64,000 nucleotides of DNA from Flavobacterium psychrophilum (GCA_001708385.1 CP012388.1:1178001-1242000), one strand, 5' to 3'; counted from the stretch's first letter, positions 17,106 through 27,742 are shown. The notes: a model not told the origin generated them from the letters alone. A program made the numbers and translations.

Positions 17106-17945
17106 ATGAAACGTCTTTTAAATATAGAACTCCAAAAATTATGGAAAAACAGGGCAAGTAAAGTACTTATACTTACCTATTTTATCCTGCTTTCTTTTAT
17201 AGCATTGCTTTCGTCGGTTAACTTTAGTTTCCTGGGAATAGACTTTCGCCTTGCCGATATGGGTATTTTTAACTTCCCATACATTTGGCATCTTAATACT
17301 TATATAGCTGCACTGCTCAAATTTTTCCTGGCTGTGGTAATTGTGTCTATGATGGCAAACGAATATACCTATGGCACATTAAAACAAAACCTTATTGACG
17401 GTTTAAGCAAAAAGGAATTTATAGCATCAAAATTCATAACTGTGACCCTGTTCGCTGCGGTATCAACAGTGTTTATATTTATCCTTTCGCTTATATTGGG
17501 ATACTGTTTCTCATCGTATACAGAAATTTCTATTGTTACCACAGACCTTATTTATATTCTGGCCTATTTCGTTAAGCTGACAGCATTCTTTGCCTTCTGT
17601 TTATACATTGGTATACTTATCAAAAGATCGGCTTTTGCCATAGGTTTTATCTTTGTTTGGTGGATTGTAGAAGGTATTATAAAAGGACTTTTACGCTGGA
17701 AGATATTACGCGATGGCGAACTATCAGATACTGTTATGGGCTTTTTCCCGCTGGAAGCTATGAGTAACCTTATAAAAGAACCATTTACAAGGTTACAGGC
17801 ATATAAAGCAATTGAAAATCAGGTATCCGGAAAAGAGAGTTTTAAATTCTATGGGGTTCATTGGTACGAATTGGTAATTGTAGTTTGCTGGATTGCCATT
17901 TTTGTATACTTATCCTACCGCACTTTAAAGAAAAGAGACTTGTAA
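17106..17945 (+). CDS. ABC-2 type transporter permease
   Basis: 279 residues with six hydrophobic segments; the first follows a short basic N-terminus typical of ABC-2 permeases (MKRLLNIELQKLWKNRASKVLIL). A large loop separates helices 1 and 2 and the C-terminus is basic (YRTLKKRDL). Forms a two-gene operon with the ATPase upstream, ended by a strong terminator. Confidence 0.9.
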   Translation: MKRLLNIELQKLWKNRASKVLILTYFILLSFIALLSSVNFSFLGIDFRLADMGIFNFPYIWHLNTYIAALLKFFLAVVIVSMMANEYTYGTLKQNLIDGLSKKEFIASKFITVTLFAAVSTVFIFILSLILGYCFSSYTEISIVTTDLIYILAYFVKLTAFFAFCLYIGILIKRSAFAIGFIFVWWIVEGIIKGLLRWKILRDGELSDTVMGFFPLEAMSNLIKEPFTRLQAYKAIENQVSGKESFKFYGVHWYELVIVVCWIAIFVYLSYRTLKKRDL

Positions 17946-17968
17946 TATTTTTAGTTCAACTACAACGT

Positions 17969-18004
17969 AAAAGGGAAGATTTTTAACAAAAAGTCTTCCC
18001 TTTT
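17969..18004 (+). terminator. Terminator of the ABC-2 operon
   Basis: Long stem formed by AAAAGGGAAGA and TCTTCCCTTTT with A/T flanks and an AAC loop region. Confidence 0.85.
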
Positions 18005-18074
18005 CTTGTTAAAGTTAATATTGTGTTAATGTAAATTAATACATTTACGAAAAAAGACTAATTGTTACACTGCT

Positions 18075-19676
18075 ATGAAACAATCGTTATTACTTATTCT
18101 GCTGTTTATTTTAAGCATAACATCCTCTTTTGCCCAAAGTGATTGCAGCAACGCCATTACCGTATGCGGAAACACCGGCTACTCCGGCCTTACAGCTACC
18201 GGAGCCGGAGATGAGGACGAACTTACATTTATTAACAATGATTGCATGGGAACCGAAAACAATAGTATCTGGCTAAGGCTACCCATAAATACCGGTGGCA
18301 CACTGGGCTTTATACTTACACCTACCAATCCTGATATCCAGGTAGATTTTGATTTCTTTATTTTTGGACCGAATGCAACCTGCAATAATTTAGGTAAGGC
18401 GATACGCTGCTCAACCTCAAACCCTTTTGAAACCAATGCGCTTAATAACCATACGGGTATGTCTGAAGACGAAATAGACGCATCTGAAGGCCCGGGAGAA
18501 TTTGGAAATAATTTTGTACAGTGGCTAACGGTACAACCTGGAGAAGTCTACTTTTTAGTAATAGACCGCCCTATTGGTGCAAGCGATTTTGACTTGCAAT
18601 GGACGGGAACAGCAACCTTTTTTGAAGCTCCCCAATTCAATAATCCTCAGGCTGTGGCGCTCGATATATTACAATGCGATAGCGATGCTGTTGACGACCA
18701 GAAAACAGAATTTGACCTTACCATAAACAGTCCGATGCTTATTAACAGTCAGCCGGACGTAGAGCTAACCTACCACGAAAATATAAATGATGCCATTTTG
18801 GGCATTAACGAAATTTCAAATCCGGGTGCATATACCAATACCAGTAATCCGCAAACTGTGTTTATGAGGATGCTTCGCAGTGCGACTGAGTGCTTTGAAA
18901 CACAGGAATTTAATATAGAGGTGACAAATCCTGTAGTAGCAGGGCAGCCTAATGACCTGGAGCTTTGTGATATTAATGAAAACGGGAAAAGAAGATTTAA
19001 CCTTACGGCAAATGATGCCCTTATAAAAGGCAGCAACACTACAGCAGCAGTTACTTATTATACTGTAGAGGCTGATGCGCAGGCTGAGAATAATCCGCTA
19101 CCTTCAACATATGAATCTGCAACAGGAACAATATGGGCAAGGCTGGAAAATACCATTGGCTGCCACGGATTTGATATTGTTTCATTTAAAGTTATAGTAA
19201 CACCGCTTCCTGAAATTAACTATACACTCGATGTTGTAGACTTTACCAACAACCGCAATTCCATAAATATCAACATGCCCGATCCTGAAGATTATGAATT
19301 TTCAATAAACGGCAGCATTTTTAGTGATACCCACTTCTTTGGAAATCTTGAACCGGGACCGTATACAGTTACTATTAGTGCAAAAACCGGATGTAAAGCC
19401 GTAAGCGAAGATGTGCTAATTTTAAATTACCCAAGATTTTTCACACCGAATGGCGATAATGAGAATGAGATATGGAGAATTCCGTACTTAACACTTCAGC
19501 CTCAGGCCACTGTAACCATTTTTGATAGATACGGAAAACTAATCAAAGGTTTTAAAGGTAATAGTGGATGGGATGGTACGCTTGATAGTGAGAAACTTCC
19601 TTCAACAGACTATTGGTTTGTATTACAATTAGATAGCGGTAGAACAATTAAAGGGCATTTTGCGATGATACGGTAA
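18075..19676 (+). CDS. T9SS type B sorting domain protein with two FDLT repeats
   Basis: 533 residues. Signal peptide 1-20 (MKQSLLLILLFILSITSSFA). N-terminal domain with paired cysteines (DCSNAITVCGNTGY ... GTENNSIWLRL ... AIRCSTSNPF) followed by two repeats, each opening with a Cys-Asp/Gly segment and FDLT or FNLT. The last 80 residues are a gliding-motility/CHU_C type sorting domain (YPRFFTPNGDNENEIW, TIFDRYGKLIKGF, GWDGT, DYWFVLQL). It should be exported by the type IX secretion system to the surface or medium. The N-terminal domain is closely similar to that of the next gene, indicating tandem duplication. Confidence 0.9.
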   Translation: MKQSLLLILLFILSITSSFAQSDCSNAITVCGNTGYSGLTATGAGDEDELTFINNDCMGTENNSIWLRLPINTGGTLGFILTPTNPDIQVDFDFFIFGPNATCNNLGKAIRCSTSNPFETNALNNHTGMSEDEIDASEGPGEFGNNFVQWLTVQPGEVYFLVIDRPIGASDFDLQWTGTATFFEAPQFNNPQAVALDILQCDSDAVDDQKTEFDLTINSPMLINSQPDVELTYHENINDAILGINEISNPGAYTNTSNPQTVFMRMLRSATECFETQEFNIEVTNPVVAGQPNDLELCDINENGKRRFNLTANDALIKGSNTTAAVTYYTVEADAQAENNPLPSTYESATGTIWARLENTIGCHGFDIVSFKVIVTPLPEINYTLDVVDFTNNRNSININMPDPEDYEFSINGSIFSDTHFFGNLEPGPYTVTISAKTGCKAVSEDVLILNYPRFFTPNGDNENEIWRIPYLTLQPQATVTIFDRYGKLIKGFKGNSGWDGTLDSEKLPSTDYWFVLQLDSGRTIKGHFAMIR

Positions 19677-19716
19677 TTTTTTTCTAAATTTATTAAAAAA
19701 TTAATATTGCTATGCT

Positions 19717-22700
19717 GTGAGAGTTACGTATGTTCTCATATTACTGTTATTATTTTCCTTTGCCGGTAATGCTCAAAATGATTGTCCCGATGCAATAATT
19801 GTATGTGGGGATGCTAATTATTTTGACCTTGAAGCGGAAGGAGAAGGCGAATTCCCCGAGATTACGCCCGAAAACGCATGCAGTAGTGGCGAGAACAATT
19901 CTATCTGGCTAAAAATACAGATCAATCAGGGTGGTACTTTAGGCTTTATACTTACGCCCGAAGAAGATGCTATGGAGATTGACTTTGATTTCTGGCTCTT
20001 CGGCCCCATTGAAGAATGCGGTGTTATAGGCACGGCAATACGCTGTAGTACTACCAATCCGTTACAGGCGGGACTCGATTATATTACTACCGGAATGAAT
20101 GAAACAGAAACAGATACCTCTGAAGGCCCCGGCCCCAATGGTAATGCTTTTGTGCAATGGATCACCGTAGAGGATAACGAGTTTTATTATCTTGTAGTAG
20201 ACAGGCCGCATGGTTTTGGAAACTTCTCTATGGAATGGACGGGTTCGGCTACTTTTCATACCGTTCCTATATTTTTAAATCCGGATAATATTCCGCTGGA
20301 TATTGCACAATGTGACAAAGATGGTATTGACGACCAATCTACCCCATTTGACCTTACTATATATGAGGATATGTTTATAGGCACACAAAATCCTATGGCT
20401 GTAACATATCACGACGATTTAAATGGTGCTATAACAGGGCAGGATCCGATACTTGCGCCTGAAGCGTATGCCAATACATCGCCACAGCAGACGATTTATT
20501 TACGGATGACCAATACCGTTACCGGATGTTATTCTACCCATACATTCAACATAGAGGTGACTCCCGATATAACTGCAGGATTACCGGATGACCTTTTTGA
20601 GTGCGATGTAAATAAAAACGGAATTACACAATTTAACCTGGCATTGAATGATGCTAATGTAATAAGTACAAACCCTGCTACAACCATTGTAACCTATTAT
20701 ACATCTGCCGAAGATGCCCTATCCGGCGATAACCCAATTGGCCCGGTTTATACCAATACTACACCTTACAGCCAGACTATCTATTCAAGGCTGGAAGATG
20801 AAGACGGTTGCTTTAGCTACGATTTTAATTCTTTTACAATAAGCACGCTTGCTCTTCCTGTTTTTAATAATCCGGACGATATTTCGCTTGACATAACGCA
20901 GTACGACACCGACGGAGTAAACGATGGCAGTTCACTATTTGACCTGACTGTAAACGAAGCTATGCTTATCGACGGAATACTAAACACATCCGTTACCTAT
21001 CATAGTGCCCAGGATGACGCTAACACCGGAAATAATGCAATTGCAGTTCCTACCGCGTATCCTGGTATAGCCGATCCGCAAACTATTTACATGCGTATGT
21101 ACAGTACCGAAACAGAGTGTTTTGATACACTGAATTTCCAGATCAGGCTATTACGTGTACCTGTGCCTCCCCCTCCTCCTATTGAACTCTGTGATATAGA
21201 TGAAAATGGCTTTAGGGAATTTGATCTTACAGTCAACGATGATCATATAAAATATGCACCAACTGACGAGGTTACTTATTATCTTTCTGAGGCTGATGCC
21301 TTAGCTGATACAAATGCGATAGGTCCGCTATACCAAAATGCAGTAGCTTATCAGGATGAAATTATATGGGCAAGGCTTGAAAAAAATTCCGGTAATCCTG
21401 TGGGGTACGGCGTTACATCATTTACAATACATATAGCACCGCTGCCGCAGATAAACAACCCTGATGATATCTCATTTGATCAGTCAAAATGCGATCAGGA
21501 TGGCATTGATGATATTTCTACAGCATTTGACCTTACGCTTTATGAGGCGATTATGATTGGAAACCAGCATAATGTTTCGGTTACCTATTATGAAAACCTG
21601 ACAGATGCAGGGGGAGGTACTAATACAATTCAAACTCCTTGGGAATATCCTAATATTTCCAATCCCCAAACTATTTACATAAGGCTTTTCGATGCCGTAA
21701 CAGGCTGTTACCAAACAGGAAGCTTTCAGCTAAACATAGTGCCAACAACCCATATCGGGGAGCTGCCTCCGTTAATAGCCTGTGATGACAACAACGATAC
21801 CTACGGACAATTTAACCTTGATGCCGTTCTACAGAATATAGAAAACACATTTAGCAGCGATAATGCTGTTGCTACCATTTATGAAACATACAGCGATGCC
21901 TATCTTGGTGTAAACGTTATACCGGATACTAATCTGTACGACAATATCGATCCGGTAACACAAACGCTCTATATTCGTGTGGTTTCAAATTTTGGATGCT
22001 TTGTTGTCGTTCCACTACAGCTTATTGTTGTTCCGAGGCCGGAGCCTGTTACACCTGCACAGCCTTATGCATTATGCGATAATGGCGAAAGTGACACCGA
22101 TGGGCAGGCACTATTCGACCTTACTGTTTTTGATGACGAAATACTTGGCAGTATGGATCCTGCATTATTTACGGTAACGTACGAAACAAATGGGACAGTA
22201 ATAAACACCCCGGGTAGTTACCTCTCGCCTACCGTACAAATAATTGCACGGGTAACCAATAATGCTACAGGCTGTACATACACTGTGCCTGTTAGCCTTG
22301 TTGTCAATCCTTTACCTGTACTTTTTAATGATGAATATATTTATTCTGTTTGCGATACCAAAGAGCCTACGGATGATCGCATTGAGTTTTTTGACCTTAC
22401 CTCTACAATACCTGAGTTTATTACGCCCGATAACCTTAACGGAGTCCTTGTAACTTTTCATCGTGATCTGGAAGATGCACAGGCAGGCACCAATGCCATT
22501 GACGATCCTGAGAATTATCAAAACAACCTGGTACCTGCTGTTGAAAGCCTGTTTGTACGTTTTACTATTACAAACACAGGGTGTTATAGATTGGGCTATC
22601 TGGATATAAGAGTTGAACCACTACCCGTGCTCCTTGAGCCTACTGTAGAAGACCTTACTGTATGTGATAGCAATGGACAAGGTATTAGCGAATTTAATTT

Positions 22701-25191
22701 GGCAACGCTTATTCCGCAAATGCAGAATGGCAATCCCGATTTGGAAATTACATTTCACCTGACCGCCGCTAATGCGCAAAGCGGGCAGGATGCTATACCC
22801 AACCCGGAAAACTATACTAACGATCAACCTTTCATTCAGCCTATATGGGTACGTGTTGAAAATCCGGATACCGGTTGTTTTAGTGCTTATGCATTTACCT
22901 TAACAGTATCCCCTGCACCGCAGGCCCCTGACCTTGAAGATATCACCCTTTGTGATGACACCGACAACAATGGGCAGGACGGGGCGCTAAGGACAGACCT
23001 TACAGTATATGAAACACAGATAAAAGAAGCAGTAGCCCCTGTGGAAGTAACCATCACCCATTACCTTTCCAAGGCTGATGCTGATGCGGGTATCAACGGT
23101 ATTGCCAGCCCTGCAAGGCACATTGCCAGGGATGGGCAGGTGATCTGGGTAAGGGTAGAGAATGCCGCAGGCTGCTATAGCCTGAGTAGCTTTACCATCC
23201 ATATCAACAAGCCACACCAGTTGGTAACCCCAACACCCCTTGCCGTGTGTAACGAGGCATTGCCAAATGACGGTATTGCGGAGTTTGACCTTACACAAAA
23301 AGAGGATGAGATACTGGGCCCTGATGGGGTAGGCCTGGACTACGTTGTAGACTACTTTACCACCGACCCAAAAGCAGACAGCACCGCTGTGGCAATCGCT
23401 GACCCTAAGGCCTATGTAAATACAGACAGCAATGGAGCAGCCCAAAACCCAAGGACGATCTGGGTAAGGGTAACCACCACCCAGGGGTGTGTTAGCTATA
23501 CCACCTTAACCATAAGGGTGCTTCCGCTACCTGTACCCAACTTTAACCCAGCCCCACTTGAGGTATGCGACCAGGATGCTACAGTAGTAGGCAGTGAGCC
23601 CTTTGACCTTACCCTTGCACAGGATGATATCCGTAACAACGGCACTAATTATGTGTTCAGCTATTATATTACAGAAGAGGATGCGCAGGCAGGCACCAAT
23701 GCGATACCTGACCCAACCAGCCACAACAGTGCCAGTGGCAATGTATGGGTAAGGGTTGAGGCCAATACTAATAACCCATCTGATTTGAGGTGCTTCCAGA
23801 TAGTGGAGCTTGAACTAATAGTGAACCCACTGCCACCGATAGCCGACCTTGCCGACTATGGTATCTGTAACGACACCCCTGCATCCCCTACAGCCTTTAA
23901 CCTGAAGGAGTATGTAGAGACAGCCCTTGGCGGTAATACAGGTACCATTTACACTATAGGCTACTTTAGCAATGCAGCCCTTACCACACGTGCCACGCCA
24001 ATAACAGGGTATGTAGTAACAGGCAGTGCAACGGTATACATAGAAGTAGTAAACAACGATACAGGGTGCAGGATCGTAAAAGAGCTTGAGCTTATCGTAG
24101 AGCAGCAGGCAGTAGCCAACCCTGTGGCAGACCCTGCGGCGGTATGTGATACCGACGACCAGAATGACGGCAGGGCCTCAGGATGGGATTTAACCCTACT
24201 TGCACCTGAAGTACTTGGCGCTCAGGACCCGGCTGTGTTCCTTGTAAGCTATTACGATATTGACCCGTCTACAGTACCTGCACCGCAACCGATACAAGAC
24301 CCTGAAAACTATACCAACCAGACTCCGGAGAGCCAGGTGATCTGGATCGTAGTAACCAACAGCGATACGGTACAGGACACTCCATGCAGTGCCACCACTA
24401 CGGTAACTCTCAGGGTAGAAAGGCTTCCTGAACCCACCCTTACAGGTGGTACCATCTGTGTGGATATACTAACCGAAGCTGTTCAGCGCAGCTACACCCT
24501 TGATAGCGGCCTTGATAGCAGCTATAGCTTTATCTGGGAGAAAGACGGTGTAGTTATCAACGGCCAGAATGGCCCAACCCTGGAAGTTGTTGAAGAAGGG
24601 GAATACACGGTAACGGCAATCAGCCCGAATGGCTGCGTGTCAAAACCAATAGCCCCTGTAACCGTGCTTAAGAGTGGGACAGCTGTAGCCAGCCCATCAA
24701 ACCAAAGGGGGTACTATGTAACAAATTACTTTAGCGACAACCAGACCATAACTATAAACATATCAGGTTACGGCATTTACGAATATAAACTTGATGATGG
24801 CGCCTGGCAGGAATCCCCTGTATTCATCAATGTGCTGCCGGGCTACCATACTGTAACGGTTCGGGACACTAATGAAAACGCATGTGATGAACTTGTGCTG
24901 GGAGGAGTAAGCATAGTCGACTACCCTAACTACTTTACACCTAACGGAGACGGCATCCATGACACCTGGAATATCATAGGACTGGAGCAGCCCGATGCAA
25001 AAATTTATATTTTCGACAGGTATGGCAAATTCCTGAAACAGATAAGCGCGGTAGGTGAAGGATGGGACGGTACTTTTAACGGCGAGAATCTTCCTTCTTC
25101 AGATTACTGGTTTACTGTTGAATATCGGGAGTTTGATGGCACTACAGAAGCTATGCGTGAATTTAAAGCACACTTCTCGCTTAAGCGATAA
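19717..25191 (+). CDS. Giant repetitive T9SS type B sorting domain protein
   Basis: 1824 residues from a GTG start; signal peptide MRVTYVLILLLLFSFAGNAQ. N-terminal domain paralogous to that of 18075-19676, then about 14 tandem units of roughly 90-110 residues (about residues 190-1560). Each opens with an acidic Cys segment such as CDKDGIDDQSTPFDLT and includes a YY..EADA...NAI module, Y.N...QTI and a C-containing strand ending PLP. An Ig-like domain follows (FIWEKDGVVINGQ), then a type B sorting domain (YPNYFTPNGDGIHDTW ... FDRYGKFLKQ ... GWDGTF ... DYWFTVEY). Probably a surface adhesin. The segment coding about residues 1067-1667 is clearly GC-richer than the rest. A two-codon ATG reading frame overlaps the GTG start. 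Confidence 0.9.
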   Translation: MRVTYVLILLLLFSFAGNAQNDCPDAIIVCGDANYFDLEAEGEGEFPEITPENACSSGENNSIWLKIQINQGGTLGFILTPEEDAMEIDFDFWLFGPIEECGVIGTAIRCSTTNPLQAGLDYITTGMNETETDTSEGPGPNGNAFVQWITVEDNEFYYLVVDRPHGFGNFSMEWTGSATFHTVPIFLNPDNIPLDIAQCDKDGIDDQSTPFDLTIYEDMFIGTQNPMAVTYHDDLNGAITGQDPILAPEAYANTSPQQTIYLRMTNTVTGCYSTHTFNIEVTPDITAGLPDDLFECDVNKNGITQFNLALNDANVISTNPATTIVTYYTSAEDALSGDNPIGPVYTNTTPYSQTIYSRLEDEDGCFSYDFNSFTISTLALPVFNNPDDISLDITQYDTDGVNDGSSLFDLTVNEAMLIDGILNTSVTYHSAQDDANTGNNAIAVPTAYPGIADPQTIYMRMYSTETECFDTLNFQIRLLRVPVPPPPPIELCDIDENGFREFDLTVNDDHIKYAPTDEVTYYLSEADALADTNAIGPLYQNAVAYQDEIIWARLEKNSGNPVGYGVTSFTIHIAPLPQINNPDDISFDQSKCDQDGIDDISTAFDLTLYEAIMIGNQHNVSVTYYENLTDAGGGTNTIQTPWEYPNISNPQTIYIRLFDAVTGCYQTGSFQLNIVPTTHIGELPPLIACDDNNDTYGQFNLDAVLQNIENTFSSDNAVATIYETYSDAYLGVNVIPDTNLYDNIDPVTQTLYIRVVSNFGCFVVVPLQLIVVPRPEPVTPAQPYALCDNGESDTDGQALFDLTVFDDEILGSMDPALFTVTYETNGTVINTPGSYLSPTVQIIARVTNNATGCTYTVPVSLVVNPLPVLFNDEYIYSVCDTKEPTDDRIEFFDLTSTIPEFITPDNLNGVLVTFHRDLEDAQAGTNAIDDPENYQNNLVPAVESLFVRFTITNTGCYRLGYLDIRVEPLPVLLEPTVEDLTVCDSNGQGISEFNLATLIPQMQNGNPDLEITFHLTAANAQSGQDAIPNPENYTNDQPFIQPIWVRVENPDTGCFSAYAFTLTVSPAPQAPDLEDITLCDDTDNNGQDGALRTDLTVYETQIKEAVAPVEVTITHYLSKADADAGINGIASPARHIARDGQVIWVRVENAAGCYSLSSFTIHINKPHQLVTPTPLAVCNEALPNDGIAEFDLTQKEDEILGPDGVGLDYVVDYFTTDPKADSTAVAIADPKAYVNTDSNGAAQNPRTIWVRVTTTQGCVSYTTLTIRVLPLPVPNFNPAPLEVCDQDATVVGSEPFDLTLAQDDIRNNGTNYVFSYYITEEDAQAGTNAIPDPTSHNSASGNVWVRVEANTNNPSDLRCFQIVELELIVNPLPPIADLADYGICNDTPASPTAFNLKEYVETALGGNTGTIYTIGYFSNAALTTRATPITGYVVTGSATVYIEVVNNDTGCRIVKELELIVEQQAVANPVADPAAVCDTDDQNDGRASGWDLTLLAPEVLGAQDPAVFLVSYYDIDPSTVPAPQPIQDPENYTNQTPESQVIWIVVTNSDTVQDTPCSATTTVTLRVERLPEPTLTGGTICVDILTEAVQRSYTLDSGLDSSYSFIWEKDGVVINGQNGPTLEVVEEGEYTVTAISPNGCVSKPIAPVTVLKSGTAVASPSNQRGYYVTNYFSDNQTITINISGYGIYEYKLDDGAWQESPVFINVLPGYHTVTVRDTNENACDELVLGGVSIVDYPNYFTPNGDGIHDTWNIIGLEQPDAKIYIFDRYGKFLKQISAVGEGWDGTFNGENLPSSDYWFTVEYREFDGTTEAMREFKAHFSLKR

Positions 25192-25199
25192 AAAAAACT

Positions 25200-25207
25200 T
25201 ATTTTTG
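25200..25207 (+). promoter_or_regulatory. Candidate -7 box for the 25229 gene
   Basis: TATTTTTG matches TAnnTTTG and lies 21 bp before the start codon, suggesting the third type B gene has its own promoter. No clear TTG upstream. Confidence 0.4.
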
Positions 25208-25228
25208 AAAGGCTGATTCCCCACTACT

Positions 25229-27742
25229 ATGAAAAAGGGCTTATGCTTCATACTGTTATTCTTTTCCCTATATGCATTCGCCCAGAAAGAAGCCAATAAC
25301 TGGATTTTTGGGGTGTACGCAGGTATGCACTTTGAGGACGACGGAAGCGTAACTTTATTACAGGGAAGCAAACTCGCCACCAACGAAGGATCAAGCTCTA
25401 TATCTGACACTTACGGAAACCTGCTTTTTTATACCGACGGTCAGAATGTATGGGACAGAAACCACATCATAATGCCGAATGCTGATTATGAAAACGGAAA
25501 AGGACTGTTGGGCGATCCGTCGAGTGCGCAGTCTGCCATCATAGTTCCAAATAGAAATAATCCCAATCAATACTATATTTTCACAATAGACGAACCGCAT
25601 CATAATAACGCAGCTGTCTATCCTAACCAGTTTACGGGCACGTATCCCGAGGGTGGCACCGTACCGGGTGAAGACAATGGCTACAATGACGGGCTAAACT
25701 ACTCTATCGTAGATATTTCAGTGACAGGAGATAATGGCAGTATTGGCGACGTCATTACCAAAAATTTGCATCTTATAACCTATAACCCAAATAATGCCAC
25801 AGAAGCGAGTTACAAATGTTCTGAAAAACTTACCGCTGTAAAGAACAACGATGGAAGCGGCTACTGGGTTATCACCCAATTTATAGATAAATTCTACGCC
25901 TTTGAAATAACTCCCGAAGGTGTAAATGAGACCCCGGTAATTTCAACTGCCCCGCCATTTGTTACCTTGCAGGGTTACCGTAATAATGCAATAGGCTGCT
26001 TAAAAGTATCGCCTAACGGCAAAAAAATAGTTATAGCCCATCAGCAAATGGGAAATGTAACAGGCGAGGAGAATAATCACGGATCGGTATGGTTATATGA
26101 TTTTAACAGTACTACCGGGGTAGTTTCTAACTCGCTACCCATTAGCCAGGACACATCACCCTATGGTGTAGAATTTTCACGTAAAAGCAGAAAACTTTAC
26201 GTGTCTTACGGCAATGGCATTAATCAGTTTGGCGGTGTACATCAATATGACCTTTTAAGCGGCAATATCCCGGCGTCAGACCTATTTATCGCGCCGACAT
26301 CACGATCCGGTACGCTTCAGTTGGCACCTAACGGAAAAATATACAGGGCTGCTACAAGTTCTTCAAAACTGGATATTATTAATTTCCCAGAAGAAAGTGG
26401 TTTTGCATGCGGTTTTGCAAGCGGCGGCATTACACTTACTCCCGGAAAATCATCTTTCGGGCTTCCGAATTTTATATCCTCCTATTTTTTTGCAGAAATC
26501 ATTTCACGCAACAAATGCTTCGGAGATATAACCGAATTTCAGCTGGATTCGGATGATACTTTTACCAGCATAACATGGAATTTCGGCGATGGCTCTCCTA
26601 CCACTCCACCTTCCACAAATACAGAAATTACACATCAATACCCATCACCCGGAAAATACACCGTTAGAGCCACTATAACTGCCCAGGGCGACACCTATTT
26701 TGCTGCTGCAGATATTATAATTGCAGAAGTACCTGTTGCCAACATACCGAACAGGCTTACCGGGTGTGATGAAAACAACGACGGTATAACCGAGTTTAAT
26801 CTTTCTGAAAACACTCCTGTGATACTTGGTTCTCAAAGCAATGTTACTAACAGGGTTACCTATTTTGCATCGGAGAGCGATGCGCTAGCCAATACCAACG
26901 TGTTGGCTTTAGCCGGGTATGAAAACAGTTCCAATCCTCAGACAATTTATGCGCGTGTGCAAAACAGCGCGAATTCGGAATGCTATAACCTTACCAGTTT
27001 CACCATACAGGCACTAACGAGTCCGGTTGTAAAAGAAGCTTTTGAAAATAAAATAGTGTGCATAGACAGCGAAGACGGACTCTGGCTAAATGCAATGGAG
27101 AATAATGCGGCTGATTTCACCTATAAATGGTCGCCGGGCAACGAGGAGACTGTGAATATACAGGTTTTCGATGCGGGGCTTTATACCGTTACAATAACAA
27201 ATGCTTTGGGATGCGAAACACAAAAGCAATTTGTTGTTACCGCCTCTGGAAAAGCTATTATTGAGGATATTATAATAAACGATCTTCGCGAAAATAACGT
27301 CGTGACTATTGTAGCGTCTGCACCACAGGGCGTAGACACAAAATACACCTATAGTATAGATAGACCCAACGGCCCGTTTACCGAAAGCAATGTGTTTGAA
27401 TATGTTTCAACCGGATTACATACGGTGTATGTGCATGATACTAATGGCTGCGGAATTACTTCTGAAGAAATTACGGTATTATCTTTTCCTAAGTTCTTTA
27501 CTCCCAATGGTGACGACACGAATGAAACCTGGAATATTGCCGGTATAAATGCAAAATTCTATCCAAAAAGCAAAATCTATATTTTTAACCGCTACGGAAA
27601 ATTGCTGGCCGATGTAGACCCAAAAGGGCTGGGATGGAATGGCATGTTTGAAAGCGCAAAGCTGCCTGCAGACGATTATTGGTTTGTTCTCGAACTGGAT
27701 AATGGGCGAATAGCAAAAGGGCATTTTAGTTTGATACGGTAA
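25229..27742 (+). CDS. T9SS type B sorting domain protein with PKD domain
   Basis: 837 residues, signal peptide MKKGLCFILLFFSLYAFA. Residues 20-430 form a propeller-like region with recurring strand motifs (NNWIFGVYAGMHFEDDG, GNLLFYTDGQNVWDRNH, YYIFTID, GCLKVSPNGKKIVIAHQQ), as found in many Bacteroidota secreted proteins. A PKD domain follows (WNFGDGSPTTPPS ... GKYTVRATITA, about 450-505), then one FNLS repeat like those in the two preceding genes, and a C-terminal type B sorting domain (FPKFFTPNGDDTNETW, FNRYGKLLAD, GWNGMF, DYWFVLEL). Function inferred as surface-exposed or secreted. Confidence 0.9.
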   Translation: MKKGLCFILLFFSLYAFAQKEANNWIFGVYAGMHFEDDGSVTLLQGSKLATNEGSSSISDTYGNLLFYTDGQNVWDRNHIIMPNADYENGKGLLGDPSSAQSAIIVPNRNNPNQYYIFTIDEPHHNNAAVYPNQFTGTYPEGGTVPGEDNGYNDGLNYSIVDISVTGDNGSIGDVITKNLHLITYNPNNATEASYKCSEKLTAVKNNDGSGYWVITQFIDKFYAFEITPEGVNETPVISTAPPFVTLQGYRNNAIGCLKVSPNGKKIVIAHQQMGNVTGEENNHGSVWLYDFNSTTGVVSNSLPISQDTSPYGVEFSRKSRKLYVSYGNGINQFGGVHQYDLLSGNIPASDLFIAPTSRSGTLQLAPNGKIYRAATSSSKLDIINFPEESGFACGFASGGITLTPGKSSFGLPNFISSYFFAEIISRNKCFGDITEFQLDSDDTFTSITWNFGDGSPTTPPSTNTEITHQYPSPGKYTVRATITAQGDTYFAAADIIIAEVPVANIPNRLTGCDENNDGITEFNLSENTPVILGSQSNVTNRVTYFASESDALANTNVLALAGYENSSNPQTIYARVQNSANSECYNLTSFTIQALTSPVVKEAFENKIVCIDSEDGLWLNAMENNAADFTYKWSPGNEETVNIQVFDAGLYTVTITNALGCETQKQFVVTASGKAIIEDIIINDLRENNVVTIVASAPQGVDTKYTYSIDRPNGPFTESNVFEYVSTGLHTVYVHDTNGCGITSEEITVLSFPKFFTPNGDDTNETWNIAGINAKFYPKSKIYIFNRYGKLLADVDPKGLGWNGMFESAKLPADDYWFVLELDNGRIAKGHFSLIR

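Noticed and set aside
16194..17945. ABC-2 exporter considered as the gliding-motility GldA-GldF pair
   Set aside because: The proteins match general BcrA-type exporters; no gld neighbour or specific motif supports gliding-motility assignment.
22987..23445. 152-codon minus-strand frame inside the 1824-residue secreted protein
   Set aside because: It lies in the GC-rich repeat block, where antisense frames stay open by chance; it has no recognisable domain, and the plus-strand protein is clearly real.
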